Assembly: GCF_015767635.1 (NCBI RefSeq)
Contig: NZ_CP065230.1
Coordinates: 1,240,001-1,304,000 of the forward strand
Origin: Halomonas sp. A40-4
GTDB taxonomy: Bacteria; Pseudomonadota; Gammaproteobacteria; Pseudomonadales; Halomonadaceae
DNA length: 64,000 nucleotides
Direction of reading: 5' to 3'
Within the stretch, counting starts at the first letter, position 1. Every line of letters starts with the position of its first letter. The position numbers and the translations under genes are program-made. Shown one piece after another: positions 1-8,910 of the stretch. The notes under the pieces are model-generated. The model did not search any database, was not told where the DNA came from, and worked only from the letters and a program-made list of their open reading frames with translations.

Positions 1-1583
1 CCGCTTTTGTCTACACGCGTGGCGCTAACTACGATGTGCCTGAGGGAGAGCCGGAATTTGTGATGCGTTGCCGCGGCGATGGCATCATCGATATGACCAG
101 CATCGTCTCACAGTTGATGGACGACCCTCTGGAACTGAGCGCTGACGACGAGTATTCACTCCACATTCGTCCTTACGGTCAAGACCACGAATTGACGATG
201 CCGGTAGCGCTGGGGGAGCGCTTTCCCAGTCATCGCCATGTGGTTCGCGTGACGGGGTCGGCACGCGCTGACGCCCCCTTCTTTACTCACTTGAAGGGCA
301 CCACCAATTTTTCCTATCAGTTGAAAAGAAATGGCGCGTTCTTGCCCATGACCGGCGGCCTTGATTTCAGCACGTTTCGCGCGGATGTGGAGCCACTATT
401 GGCGTATTGCCGCGCTGGTAAGCCGAATCCACTAAAACGCATCGATCTCGACGCGACCGTGATTGCTGAGAATGACCCAGGATCGGCGGAGGCGCCCGCC
501 GAGCTTGATTTGTCATTCCTGGACCAGAGCCAGGCGCGAACCTTCCAGCGGATTTATGAGGGTCGGCGGGCCTCTTCGGAGTCGTCGCTACGGGCTCGGA
601 TGCTCAACTATATGGCGTTCCACCTTGCTTACTGGGAGGGCTGTGCCACGGCCACTGACGAGCCGATGTCTTCCTATACGACGACGCCTCTTGCCGAGGT
701 TCAGACGATGAGCCTCCTTGATGACGATTTTGCGCCGTTTGTCCTCACGGCCTCTACCTATGAGGACGTCAGCAGAGAAATATATGACAGCGAGCTGCGA
801 AACGATTTCTCGTTCAGCGTTTTATCTCAGCGGTTCGATGAATTGCGTCAGAGGCAGCAGGAAGGCTTTATCGATGTGTTCACCCATCACGGCTGCTCGG
901 GAGAGGTGTTCGATAGGCTCCGGCAGAATATTCGTGAAGACCTTCCTTGGTACGATTACACCGATGGGCGCCGTGATGTCGTGGTCGATTTCGGAGGGCG
1001 GCAGTTCGACCTGCAGCTGTCGCAACCGATCGATATCGCGCTGGCTCGAAACCCCGATGGTGCGCCTACGCCCGAGCCCGCGCTGACGCCTGAACGGCCT
1101 GCATCGGTGGTCGATCCTGGCGTGCCGTCGCTGGCAAGTCGTTTCACACCGAATGCACAGGACATCCAGAACGCGATTCAGACAAGGGTCGATGTCGCTT
1201 TCCAGCGGCTGGATGCGATGGGCGACCAATGCAACACCTATCGCCGGGACAACAATCCTGTGGCAGCAATGATGTGCCTGTTCTCCGGAGGCGGTGCGAT
1301 GAACTCAAGCACCGGTAATATGCGCATCACATCTGTCAGCCTGGATCACTGCCTGCGTATGAAGGACCCTGACGTATCGGCCTATTGTCGGTATCGCGCC
1401 GATATGTCGATGACAGGGTCAGGCATGATGGGTCAGGTCGCGTCGCTCGTGAATGCGGCAAGCGCTTTCAATCAGTGGACCTGGGCCTCGTTTCGTCAAG
1501 ACGGGCAGACCTGGCAACTGGTGGAAACATGGGAAAATTGCCGGATCGACGACAATATCTTGCGCTGCACAAGCCGACGCTAG
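1..1583 (+). CDS. Unrecognised protein, 5' end beyond window
   Basis: The reading frame is open to the left edge: the codons before the first possible start (GTG at 36) contain no stop, so the true N-terminus lies outside the window. At least 515 residues are visible. I recognise no family. The visible part is acidic, with a Pro/Glu/Thr-rich linker around residues 345-370 followed by a C-terminal part with several cysteines (the segments DQCNTYR, DHCLRMK, AYCRYR and ENCRIDD, and a Cys four residues from the end). That pattern suggests a disulfide-containing, extracytoplasmic protein, but no signal peptide can be seen because the start is missing. The next gene follows after 15 bp and encodes an exported protein, so the two are probably co-transcribed and act in the same compartment. 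Function unknown. Confidence 0.7.
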   Translation, partial: AFVYTRGANYDVPEGEPEFVMRCRGDGIIDMTSIVSQLMDDPLELSADDEYSLHIRPYGQDHELTMPVALGERFPSHRHVVRVTGSARADAPFFTHLKGTTNFSYQLKRNGAFLPMTGGLDFSTFRADVEPLLAYCRAGKPNPLKRIDLDATVIAENDPGSAEAPAELDLSFLDQSQARTFQRIYEGRRASSESSLRARMLNYMAFHLAYWEGCATATDEPMSSYTTTPLAEVQTMSLLDDDFAPFVLTASTYEDVSREIYDSELRNDFSFSVLSQRFDELRQRQQEGFIDVFTHHGCSGEVFDRLRQNIREDLPWYDYTDGRRDVVVDFGGRQFDLQLSQPIDIALARNPDGAPTPEPALTPERPASVVDPGVPSLASRFTPNAQDIQNAIQTRVDVAFQRLDAMGDQCNTYRRDNNPVAAMMCLFSGGGAMNSSTGNMRITSVSLDHCLRMKDPDVSAYCRYRADMSMTGSGMMGQVASLVNAASAFNQWTWASFRQDGQTWQLVETWENCRIDDNILRCTSRR

Positions 1584-1598
1584 ACGGGGAGGTATGCC

Positions 1599-3140
1599 AT
1601 GCTCGCTACTCGGTCGCTGCCACTTATCCTGGCCATCGGTCTGGTCATGGCCCCAACCCCCGCTGCCGCCTTCTTTTTCGGCATCGGTTTTAGCCTGCCG
1701 CCCCCCGCCATTCAGGCCAACCTGGACATCCCTTTCTTCGAGGAGAGTGAAGCCGAACTTGTCCTGCGCTTCAATCCGGGGTCTGAGGCGGTTGCCGACC
1801 CGGCGATTCGGGATGTCGTCGCAGCCGTCATGTTGTTGGGTATCGCGGACGAGGCGATTTTTCCGCGCACCGCTGGGTCATCGAACCTCGAACTCTCTGC
1901 ACCGGCCTTCACGGGGCCGATTACTGAGTACCGTAAGGCGCTCGCCGATTTCGACGGTCCTGACGCCTCGATTGCAGCCTTGGCGGATGCCTCTGGCATG
2001 ACCCCCGGAAACGGCATACCGGTTCTGAGCAGCCTTGACCCTGAGGCCATGGTCGGTGTCGGAAACGGGCGAGCGGTGTTGCGGCAAAGTTTTCAGCGAC
2101 TCACCGAGGCCGGTTACACGCTGGGGAACGGTGCGCGGCTGCTCACGGAAGATGGAGTGCCGGTCGAGCTTGATATCGCTATAGCGGCGCCGTTTTTAAC
2201 CCTTCAACAACGCCACGCCCTGCAAGCGGCCACAACGAACATGATGCGTTTGGGCATCACGGTTGATGTGCGAGAAAGCGCCGATCCCGATACCACCCCG
2301 GTGCTGAAGGAAAGCGACGCGATGATCGCGCTGGAGGATTCCAACCTTTACGAAACACTGCTTGGATGGGTGCTGTCGCTTGATTGGAAAGACACACCCG
2401 TCGACGCTTTCATTGAGGGCCTGCCCAAGCCGCTCACGCCTCATCAGGAAGTGACGGCTTTTGCGCTTCTTGACGACTACCTCACGGGGATGGGCTATGC
2501 GGTGTCGCTGGCCCACACAACGCCTGTTGGCGACTACACCGAGAGCGCCGAGCGTGCGCTGCTCTGGCGAACAGCGGAAACGCGTGCCTACCTTTCGAGA
2601 GTATGCGGCGAAGACTGGCGAAGCCTTTATACAGGGTATACCGACACCGAGCTGGTGTTCAGGCGGCAGGATCATCCCCTTGTCATGTATCTGCCGAAGC
2701 AGGGTGGGGTGGGCAAGAACCTGAGAGTGGCGCTGCTGGCGACGGAGGAGCAGGTCGGCATTCCGGATCAAGGCATCGTGCGAGTGCAGCCCATCGATTT
2801 GCATGATGCGTCCCTTGACGAAGCGCTCTGGGATGGACGGCCCATCGATATCCCGGTCAAAAGGCTGGGGCGTACGCTGGTATTGACGGACCCCACTGCC
2901 TATCTCGATGTCGCAAGGCGTGTGAATCGTGTATCTCGAACCGACGGTATCACGACGGTGCCCATGGTTTTCCAGGAGAACATTGAGGGTGAGTTGCGCA
3001 CCCAACAGCCGAAGCGGGACCATTTCATCAGCGCTGATGCCCTGATCGACCACGATTTTGCGGGCGTGCCGTTATGTGCCACGAAGATCTATGACAGTGA
3101 AGAAGCGCTCACCTTCAGCTACTTAGCGTCAGGTGAGTAA
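1599..3140 (+). CDS. Exported protein of unknown function with SBP family 5-like segment
   Basis: 513 residues. A GGGGAGG ribosome site precedes the ATG. The N-terminus (MLATRSLPLILAIGLVMA, then TPAAA) is a typical Sec signal peptide with cleavage expected near residue 24, so the product is probably periplasmic. Most of the protein is unrecognised. Residues about 165-240 (LTEAGYTLGNGARLL, a valine-rich strand, then MRLGITVDVRE) resemble the domain-II motif of family 5 (peptide/nickel) ABC substrate-binding proteins, where an '..EAGW..dG.r...dGkpl.l' stretch is followed by '..l..iGI.v.v'. No permease or ATPase is adjacent, so it could be a diverged binding protein or an SBP-like sensor. The partner gene lies 15 bp upstream. 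Confidence 0.65.
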   Translation: MLATRSLPLILAIGLVMAPTPAAAFFFGIGFSLPPPAIQANLDIPFFEESEAELVLRFNPGSEAVADPAIRDVVAAVMLLGIADEAIFPRTAGSSNLELSAPAFTGPITEYRKALADFDGPDASIAALADASGMTPGNGIPVLSSLDPEAMVGVGNGRAVLRQSFQRLTEAGYTLGNGARLLTEDGVPVELDIAIAAPFLTLQQRHALQAATTNMMRLGITVDVRESADPDTTPVLKESDAMIALEDSNLYETLLGWVLSLDWKDTPVDAFIEGLPKPLTPHQEVTAFALLDDYLTGMGYAVSLAHTTPVGDYTESAERALLWRTAETRAYLSRVCGEDWRSLYTGYTDTELVFRRQDHPLVMYLPKQGGVGKNLRVALLATEEQVGIPDQGIVRVQPIDLHDASLDEALWDGRPIDIPVKRLGRTLVLTDPTAYLDVARRVNRVSRTDGITTVPMVFQENIEGELRTQQPKRDHFISADALIDHDFAGVPLCATKIYDSEEALTFSYLASGE

Positions 3141-3308
3141 CGTCGTGGTGAATAGCTTGCGACATCCCGGGGGCTGACCCCTTTTCGGTAAGGGGTATAG
3201 GTTCACTGCTTCTGGACACCAACCCAGGTGGTAGTATCAACACCATAAGCGAGATGTCAGATGACCAGAAAACGATATGAGGCCATTCAGCGCTTGCCCG
3301 TCCTCGTT

Positions 3309-4613
3309 TCAAGGCTCGCCAAGCAGGGCTAGAAGGTCGCCCGCGGGTCGCGTATCGAGACTCATCACCACCTCGTGAATTCGTGTGGCTCGGTCGCCCA
3401 GGACAGGCTTGGCCAACGTTTGATATTTCTCAATCAACTCCGCGTCCGACAGCGGCTGATCCGGATTGCCACGCGCCTCGAAGTTCGCGCTTTCGATGAC
3501 CTCACCGTTGCTTAGATGCAATCGGGCACATGCCCAGCGCTCGGCAGGAAAGCGGGCGTTGAAGTTGTCATCCTCATGAATCTCTACTTGGCTGGCAAGC
3601 GCCTTGAGGTCGGGGGCGTCGAGCTCGTCGCAGACACCCGCAACATCCACGGTACCCCGCCCCAGTGCGCAGGCGACAGACCAGGGCAGACTGTACTGGG
3701 CTTGCTCGGTGGTCGTCGGGTGCATCACGTGCAGGCGCTTGCCCTCGTGAAAGGTAATAATCTCGATACGCGTGATGGCGGCGGGATCGCGTTTCGCTGC
3801 AGGCAGTGACAACACGGCTTCCACGGCGGGCTGGGCCCAGCGGCAGACCGGGTAGGCTTTGAAGTACTGCTCGTGGAGATACCAGCGCTCGCCCAGGTCT
3901 TGCCAGACCATGGTCACGTCCGGCGCGGTCACTGTCAGCGCCGGGGCTCCGGTGAAGCCGTCTTCGGCCAGCAGCGCCGCTGAGATCCCGGTCATTGCCC
4001 CCCAGCCAGAGCCGTCCTTGAGCATCGTGGGGTGGTCGATGCAGCGCATCATCTGGCTGCGCGGGCCATAGAACTCTGCGATACCCAGGGCATGATGCAT
4101 GGTCTCGACATCAACCCCGCGCAGGCGAGCGGCAACGGCAGCGACACCCAGGGCGTTCCAGGCGCCGGAGGTGTGGTAATCCGGACTGGTGGCGTGCAGG
4201 GCGATCCCCGCGCGGGTAGCAATCTCGTAGCCGTAGGCAAGCAAGGCGAGGAAATCGTGTCCGGAAAGTCTGTTGACCTCGGGCAGCGCCAGTAGTCCGG
4301 GTAACAAGGCGACGCCGGCGTGTCCTTTGGTGAGTACTTGGCCGTCGTGTGCGTCGAGCGCGTCGATGAGCCAGGCCCCGTGTAGGGCGACGCCGGTTGG
4401 CGAGGCTTGGCCGTTGGCAAATAATAGCGGACGGTCGCCGCCGTGCTGGGTAGTCACAAAGCGTCTGGCTTTTTCGGCGAGGGACGTGCGGGTGGCCCCG
4501 GCGGCCACCCCCAGCAGGTCAAGCAGGCACCGCTTGACCTGATGAAGGTGGGCGGCGTCCAGAGCCGTTAGATCGACTCCGTGCATCCAGGAAAGGGAAG
4601 GGTGGTCGTGCAT
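3309..4613 (-). CDS. MmgE/PrpD family protein
   Basis: 434 residues from the ATG at 4613, chosen because an AAAGGA site lies just upstream; a longer frame starting at 4673 has no comparable site. The MmgE/PrpD fold (2-methylcitrate dehydratase, immune-responsive gene 1/cis-aconitate decarboxylase and relatives) is recognised from the N-terminal helical domain with LLGVAAGATRTS, the segment GAWLIDALDAHDGQ, the glycine-rich GSGWGAMTGISAALLAEDGFTG, and the C-terminal domain with YSLPWSVACALGRG. Length fits the family. The family acts on small di- and tricarboxylates by dehydration, decarboxylation or isomerisation; the exact reaction cannot be read from sequence. It is not beside prpB/prpC, so propionate catabolism is unlikely. 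It diverges from the nitrilase-family gene and may share its pathway. Confidence 0.85.
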   Translation of the reverse strand: MHDHPSLSWMHGVDLTALDAAHLHQVKRCLLDLLGVAAGATRTSLAEKARRFVTTQHGGDRPLLFANGQASPTGVALHGAWLIDALDAHDGQVLTKGHAGVALLPGLLALPEVNRLSGHDFLALLAYGYEIATRAGIALHATSPDYHTSGAWNALGVAAVAARLRGVDVETMHHALGIAEFYGPRSQMMRCIDHPTMLKDGSGWGAMTGISAALLAEDGFTGAPALTVTAPDVTMVWQDLGERWYLHEQYFKAYPVCRWAQPAVEAVLSLPAAKRDPAAITRIEIITFHEGKRLHVMHPTTTEQAQYSLPWSVACALGRGTVDVAGVCDELDAPDLKALASQVEIHEDDNFNARFPAERWACARLHLSNGEVIESANFEARGNPDQPLSDAELIEKYQTLAKPVLGDRATRIHEVVMSLDTRPAGDLLALLGEP

Positions 4614-5037
4614 GTTAGTGTCCTTTGGTGCTGGTTTTTGACCCAGAATCGCTTGATAGATGAAAAAGCCCATTCCCTATCAATGTGCCAATACACATAG
4701 GATGAAGATTACTTAACATAATGTGTTCGAAGATAAGGACCCTAAAAACTCGTGACTACTTATAAAAAGTTTTAAGTAAATTCATTGGCATGGACGTCGC
4801 ATTCGTGAACAAGTGTTTTACTAACGCGCTTAAAAAGTTCTGTATAAGACACTTTTTATAAGTGTGTAGGTAAAGAGCTTAACACGCTCTTCAGAGATAT
4901 CTCTGATTATGATATTCGGATATGTCATGCCATTTATTTGCGATGCCAATAGGCATTGGATAGGAAATGCATGGGTTTCACCGTATCCTCGTCGAAGCTT
5001 ATCCAGTGTTTTCTTGTTTCTTGCGGGAGGCAACATT
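4614..5037. promoter_or_regulatory. AT-rich divergent regulatory region
   Basis: 424 bp between the divergent MmgE/PrpD and nitrilase genes, much richer in A+T than the flanking genes. It contains a perfect 14-bp palindrome CAGAGATATCTCTG at 4892-4905 and an inverted repeat ACACTT-5-AAGTGT at 4849-4865, both candidate operator sites. The reading frame of the nitrilase gene extends back to an ATG at 4909, but the sequence before 5038 is not conserved nitrilase sequence and is best read as untranslated leader. No promoter hexamers could be assigned with confidence. Confidence 0.45.
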
Positions 5038-5898
5038 TTGAGCATTTGCAGGACGAATTACCGGCTCGCCGCCGCCCAGATTCAATGCTCGCTGGCTGAT
5101 GTCGCGCACAATATCGAGACCCACCGTCGTGTCATCGAGGAAGCCCGTCAGCGGGAGATCGATGTATTGGTGTTCCCGGAGCTTTCCCTGACGGGGTATG
5201 ACCTGGGCAACCGTGTTCCCGAGGTTGCCATGCATCGCGATGATCCGCGTCTTGTCCAGTTGGCGGAATCCGTCGGCAACATGCTGACAGTAGTGGGTTT
5301 CGTCGAGCGCTGCGGTCGCGGTGAATATGCCAATTCCATGGCCTGTCTGTGTTCTGGGCAGGTCGTTGCCGTGCATCGCAAGGTCAATCTTTGTACCTAC
5401 GGAGGACACGAGGAAGGCAAGCATTTCAGCAAGGGACAGTCGCTTACCGTCGCCGATGCCGACGGTCTCGCCTGCGGTGTGATGATCTGTGCCGATCTCT
5501 GGAATCCCGGCTTGGCCCACGCGGCCATGATGGAGCGTCCCGACGTCATGCTGGCCCCGGTCAACGCGGCGACGGGAATGGTCGATGGCGATTTCGATGA
5601 CGAAGGCAATTGGCTGATCTGCCTGAAGTTCTACGCCATGATGTACGCCACGCCCATGGTCATGGCCCATCGCTACGGGGCAGAGGGCGATGCCTGGTTC
5701 TGGGGCGGTAGTTGCATCGTCGACGTTGATGGCAAGGTGCTGGTGCGGGCCGAAGACGGCGAGACCCTCGTCAGCGCCGACATCGACACCGACGCGATCG
5801 ACGCCGCCCGTTTCGCGATGCCGACCCACCGGGACGCTGACACGCCGTTGGTGGCTTCGCTGATGGCACAGCGGCTGGAACGGGAGCGTCACGGTTGA
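5038..5898 (+). CDS. Nitrilase-superfamily carbon-nitrogen hydrolase
   Basis: 286 residues from a TTG at 5038, chosen because GCGGGAGG sits about 7 nt upstream and the family's first beta strand (YRLAAAQIQCS) begins right after it; an ATG at 4909 would add about 43 unrelated residues. The Glu-Lys-Cys triad is present: Glu48 in VFPELSLTGYD, Lys115 in HRKVNL and Cys151 in MICADLWNP. The family hydrolyses amides, N-carbamoyl compounds or nitriles in the cytoplasm. The motifs resemble the amidase/N-carbamoyl hydrolase branches more than true nitrilases, but the substrate is not deducible. It converges on the CocE-type hydrolase (9 bp gap) and diverges from the MmgE/PrpD gene. Confidence 0.85.
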   Translation: MSICRTNYRLAAAQIQCSLADVAHNIETHRRVIEEARQREIDVLVFPELSLTGYDLGNRVPEVAMHRDDPRLVQLAESVGNMLTVVGFVERCGRGEYANSMACLCSGQVVAVHRKVNLCTYGGHEEGKHFSKGQSLTVADADGLACGVMICADLWNPGLAHAAMMERPDVMLAPVNAATGMVDGDFDDEGNWLICLKFYAMMYATPMVMAHRYGAEGDAWFWGGSCIVDVDGKVLVRAEDGETLVSADIDTDAIDAARFAMPTHRDADTPLVASLMAQRLERERHG

Positions 5899-5907
5899 GG
5901 GCGTGAC

Positions 5908-7944
5908 TTACACCCAGCGTCGGCGGCGGCACGTTTTCCAGCGTCGGTCGATGAAGCGTTCGGTCTCATCAAAGGCCTGCAGACGTGCTTCCAGGTAGAA
6001 CCAGTCGGCATCGCAGCTCAGTTCCGCCCAGGTTTCGGTGTGGACGTGCCAGCCGTCGCGTCTGAAGTCCTGACGCCAACTCTTGCTCATGGTCGCGGTG
6101 GCGGGTGCATCGGGGTGGATCGTGTAGCGCTCGTCCGCCGAGGCAATGTTGGTCAGACCATGGTCGTAGGCGATCTCTCCGAAGTCGTCGATGATGGCGT
6201 GCCGGGTCCAGCCGTCGGTCAAGGAGTGGGTGACGTCTCGGGACTGTTCGCCCGCGCGTACAACCTGATGTTGCAGGGGGCCGGAAAAGACTGCCGGTTC
6301 GAACTGTACCGGTGGCGTGTCGTGCGAGGCGCGCTGAGGTAGCGTGAGTTGAGAGTCGGCCTCATGCAGGGTCAGCGTCACCGGGTAAGGGCTTGGCCAG
6401 ACCAACGGCCAGTAGGCAGTGGTCACCGAGACGCGAAGCCGGTGCCCGGCGGTGAAGCGGTAGCAGGTTTGATTCAGTGGAACCGTCACGTCGAACGGCG
6501 TATCGCATGGTACGTCGGAGGGTGTGACGTGGCTATCGCGGTGGCAGAGGTTGAGTACACCGTAGGAGACGCGTTGCGACACGCCTTCGGGCGAGACGTC
6601 GCAAACGCGCACGATCAAATTGGCGCGCGGCTGGTCGACGCTGACCCGCAGCGATAGCGTGGGGCGCCCCAGAATTACCATGCCGGTATCCAGCGGATCG
6701 GTGTCGTAGGTCAGCGAATGGGCGTCGTCGACACGTTGATCGCCAGCGATCTCGGGGCCGCTGCTGTGGGGAATGTACTCACCGCATTGCAGGCCGTTGT
6801 CGGCGGGCGCACGCAGTTTGGCCATCTTGGGGCGGATAGCCCCGCTGTTCGTGTGTAGCGCGCCATTGCCGAGCGCCAGGGCTTGCGAAGTGACGTGCGG
6901 GCTTGGCCATTGTGTTTCGGCGAGCCATTCGCCGGGCACTTCGAGCCGTTGCGGATCGGCCTCGGAAAAGGACGGACAGAATACGCGATATAGCGGTTCT
7001 TCCATGATGCCGGTGTCACGCCCCTTCAGCCAGTGATCCCACCAGCGCAGCGCTTCCTGGAGAAAGCCGATGGTCGGCCCAGGCATCGCCAGGTGCGGAT
7101 AAGCATGGGGCCAGGGGCCGACGATCCCACGCCTTGGGCAGGGCGCATGCTCGAGAATTTCGGCGACGAAGTTGACATAGGCGTCGGCCCAGCCGGTGAC
7201 GGCCAAGGTCGGTGTCGTCAATTGCGCATAATCCTCGCACACCGAGCCGTGGCGCCAGTAGGCATCGCGCGTCTGGTGATCGAACCAGTTCTCGGCCACG
7301 AAGGGTTGATGGGCGAGCCGGTGCTGCCAGAGTTCACGCCAGTCGTCGCGTAAGGCGGGGTCAGGCGGCCGCGACATGAAGGATAACGACGAGGCCGCCC
7401 AGCCGAAGTTCTCGTTGAGTACGCAGCCGCCCTTGTAGTGCACGTCATCGTGATAGCGGTCGACGGTGGCACCAACGGCGATGATGGCGCCGAGCGCTGG
7501 CGGCTGGCGCGATGCCACCTGCAATGAGTTGAAGCCGCCCCAGGAAATGCCCATCATGCCGACGCGGCCACTGCACCATGGCTGTTCGGCTATCCAGGCG
7601 ATTGCGGCGACGATATCGTCCTGCTCGCTCACCAGGTATTCATCTTCCAGCACGCCGTCGGAGTCGCCGCTGCCGCGCAAGTCGATACGCAGCGCTGCAT
7701 AGCCGTGTCCAGCGAAGTAGGGATGCATGCGTTCGTCGTCGGCACTGGTGGCGTCTCGTTTTCGGTAGGGGATGCACTCGATGATCGCGGGCACGGGATG
7801 GGACTCGGCGTCTGTCGGCCTCCACATCCTTGCTGCGAGGTGGCTACCATCGGGCAGCGGGATGAAAAGTGCTGGTTCCTCTACGACCGGATGCGGGAAG
7901 TCACGCACTTCCCGGGAATCGGGTTGGCTTCCACTTGGAAACAT
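5908..7944 (-). CDS. CocE/NonD family alpha/beta hydrolase
   Basis: 678 residues from the ATG at 7944; an in-frame ATG at 7977 lies inside a strong hairpin and is less likely. The protein has the X-Pro dipeptidyl-peptidase S15/CocE N-terminal alpha/beta hydrolase domain with nucleophile Ser134 in GISWGG, an acid in VTGWADAYVNF, and a histidine in GPWPHAYPH. It also has the C-terminal jelly-roll domain (from about residue 340; PLNQTCYRFTAGHRLRVSV). Members hydrolyse esters or amides such as cocaine, nonactin and beta-lactam precursors. No signal peptide, so cytoplasmic. It lies 69 bp downstream of the osmoprotectant-type binding-protein gene on the same strand and may be co-transcribed with it. 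Confidence 0.88.
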   Translation of the reverse strand: MFPSGSQPDSREVRDFPHPVVEEPALFIPLPDGSHLAARMWRPTDAESHPVPAIIECIPYRKRDATSADDERMHPYFAGHGYAALRIDLRGSGDSDGVLEDEYLVSEQDDIVAAIAWIAEQPWCSGRVGMMGISWGGFNSLQVASRQPPALGAIIAVGATVDRYHDDVHYKGGCVLNENFGWAASSLSFMSRPPDPALRDDWRELWQHRLAHQPFVAENWFDHQTRDAYWRHGSVCEDYAQLTTPTLAVTGWADAYVNFVAEILEHAPCPRRGIVGPWPHAYPHLAMPGPTIGFLQEALRWWDHWLKGRDTGIMEEPLYRVFCPSFSEADPQRLEVPGEWLAETQWPSPHVTSQALALGNGALHTNSGAIRPKMAKLRAPADNGLQCGEYIPHSSGPEIAGDQRVDDAHSLTYDTDPLDTGMVILGRPTLSLRVSVDQPRANLIVRVCDVSPEGVSQRVSYGVLNLCHRDSHVTPSDVPCDTPFDVTVPLNQTCYRFTAGHRLRVSVTTAYWPLVWPSPYPVTLTLHEADSQLTLPQRASHDTPPVQFEPAVFSGPLQHQVVRAGEQSRDVTHSLTDGWTRHAIIDDFGEIAYDHGLTNIASADERYTIHPDAPATATMSKSWRQDFRRDGWHVHTETWAELSCDADWFYLEARLQAFDETERFIDRRWKTCRRRRWV

Positions 7945-7961
7945 GGGGTGTCCTGTCACTT

Positions 7962-7983
7962 GGGGCGATGCAAGCATCGCCCC
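7962..7983 (-). other. Perfect 10-bp hairpin between binding protein and hydrolase genes
   Basis: GGGGCGATGC at 7962-7971 pairs perfectly with GCATCGCCCC at 7974-7983 across a 2-nt spacer. On the minus strand it lies after the ABC binding-protein gene stop and overlaps the alternative start codon of the hydrolase. There is no T-run after it, so it is more likely an mRNA-processing, stabilising or attenuating structure than a full terminator. Confidence 0.55.
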
Positions 7984-8013
7984 CGGAAAAGAAGATGGGA
8001 TCGGAGCAGGGGG

Positions 8014-8910
8014 TTAGAGCAGGTCGTTTTCGGTCAGGAAGTCCTTCGCGACCTTTTCAATGCTCTGATCATCGACGTCGACTCGGCGGTTCAGGTCGAT
8101 TAGCGTCGGATCGTTCAACGCAGCGGACATATCGTTGAGCAGGGTGCGAAGTTCAGGGTGGGCGTCGAGGGTCTCTTCGCGAACCACCGGTGCCAGCTGG
8201 TAGACCGGGAAGAACTGCTGGTCGTCGTCGAGCACCTCGAAGTTGAAGGCGCCATTGCGGCCATCGGTAGCGAATACCAGCGCCACGTCGACTTCGCCTT
8301 CACGCAGCGCATTGTAAGTAAGCCCTGAGTCCATGCGCTTGACGCTCGAGCGGGGAAACTCGAATCCATAAGCTTCTTGGAGTGGCCGCAGCCCATCTTC
8401 GCGGGCATAGAACTCGGCATTAGAGGCTAGCGTCAGATCGGCACCATCGTTCATCGCCGCGGCTAGATCAGAAAGGGTATGGATGTCGAGTTTTTCGGCC
8501 TCGGCCTCGCGCATGGCGAGCGCATAGGTGTTGTTTGTGTCTGAAGGATTCAGCCAGACCAGGCCTTTCTCGGCGTCCAGACGCTTGGCAGTGGCGTAGG
8601 TCTCGGCGGCATTATCGGGTTGTGGCTGGTCATTGAAGAGGATGACTGAGTTGCCGGTGTATTCCCAATAGAGGTCGACTTGGCCGTTTTCCTGCGCCTG
8701 ACGCAAAACGGAGGTGCCCAACCCCTCGCGCTTGTCGACGTCATAGCCTTTGGCTTGCAGCAACTGGAAGGTAGCGGAGGTGAGAATCAAATGCTCCGTG
8801 TAGTTGAGACCGCCGACCACGATAGGGTCATCTTGTGCGTGTGCCGTCATGGTGGTGGCAGAAAGGCCCAGTCCCAGGGTAGTCAGGAGTGTCATGATGA
8901 GATGTTTCAT
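8014..8910 (-). CDS. ABC transporter substrate-binding protein, glycine betaine/choline (OpuAC/OsmF) type
   Basis: 298 residues with a Sec signal peptide (MKHLIMTLLTTLGLGLSATTMTAHA, cleavage near residue 25). The mature protein matches the OpuAC/OsmF (YehZ) binding-protein fold: VVGGLNYTEHLIL near the N-terminus, VDLYWEYTGNS around residue 80, GLTYNALREGEVDVALVFATDGR in lobe 2 and a final NRRVDVDDQSIEKVAKDFL. These proteins bind quaternary ammonium compounds such as glycine betaine, choline or carnitine. No permease or ATPase gene is adjacent, so it is an orphan here; it must dock to a transporter encoded elsewhere or deliver a substrate used by the downstream CocE-type hydrolase. The gene is separated by 260 bp from the operon upstream. 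Confidence 0.87.
   Translation of the reverse strand: MKHLIMTLLTTLGLGLSATTMTAHAQDDPIVVGGLNYTEHLILTSATFQLLQAKGYDVDKREGLGTSVLRQAQENGQVDLYWEYTGNSVILFNDQPQPDNAAETYATAKRLDAEKGLVWLNPSDTNNTYALAMREAEAEKLDIHTLSDLAAAMNDGADLTLASNAEFYAREDGLRPLQEAYGFEFPRSSVKRMDSGLTYNALREGEVDVALVFATDGRNGAFNFEVLDDDQQFFPVYQLAPVVREETLDAHPELRTLLNDMSAALNDPTLIDLNRRVDVDDQSIEKVAKDFLTENDLL

Noticed and set aside
2196..3053. Long antisense frame of 285 codons inside the second exported-protein gene.
   Set aside because: Arg/His-rich composition and no recognisable motif; a typical shadow of a GC-rich gene.
3177..3196. ACCCCTT/AAGGGGT stem between the exported-protein gene and the MmgE/PrpD gene, as a terminator.
   Set aside because: Only 7 bp and no T-run on either strand; too weak to annotate.
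3261..3332. A 23-codon frame (MTRKRYEAIQRL...) that looks like the start of a transposase-type protein.
   Set aside because: Overlaps the 3' end of the MmgE/PrpD gene, has no visible partner sequence, inverted ends or duplication, and no good ribosome site.
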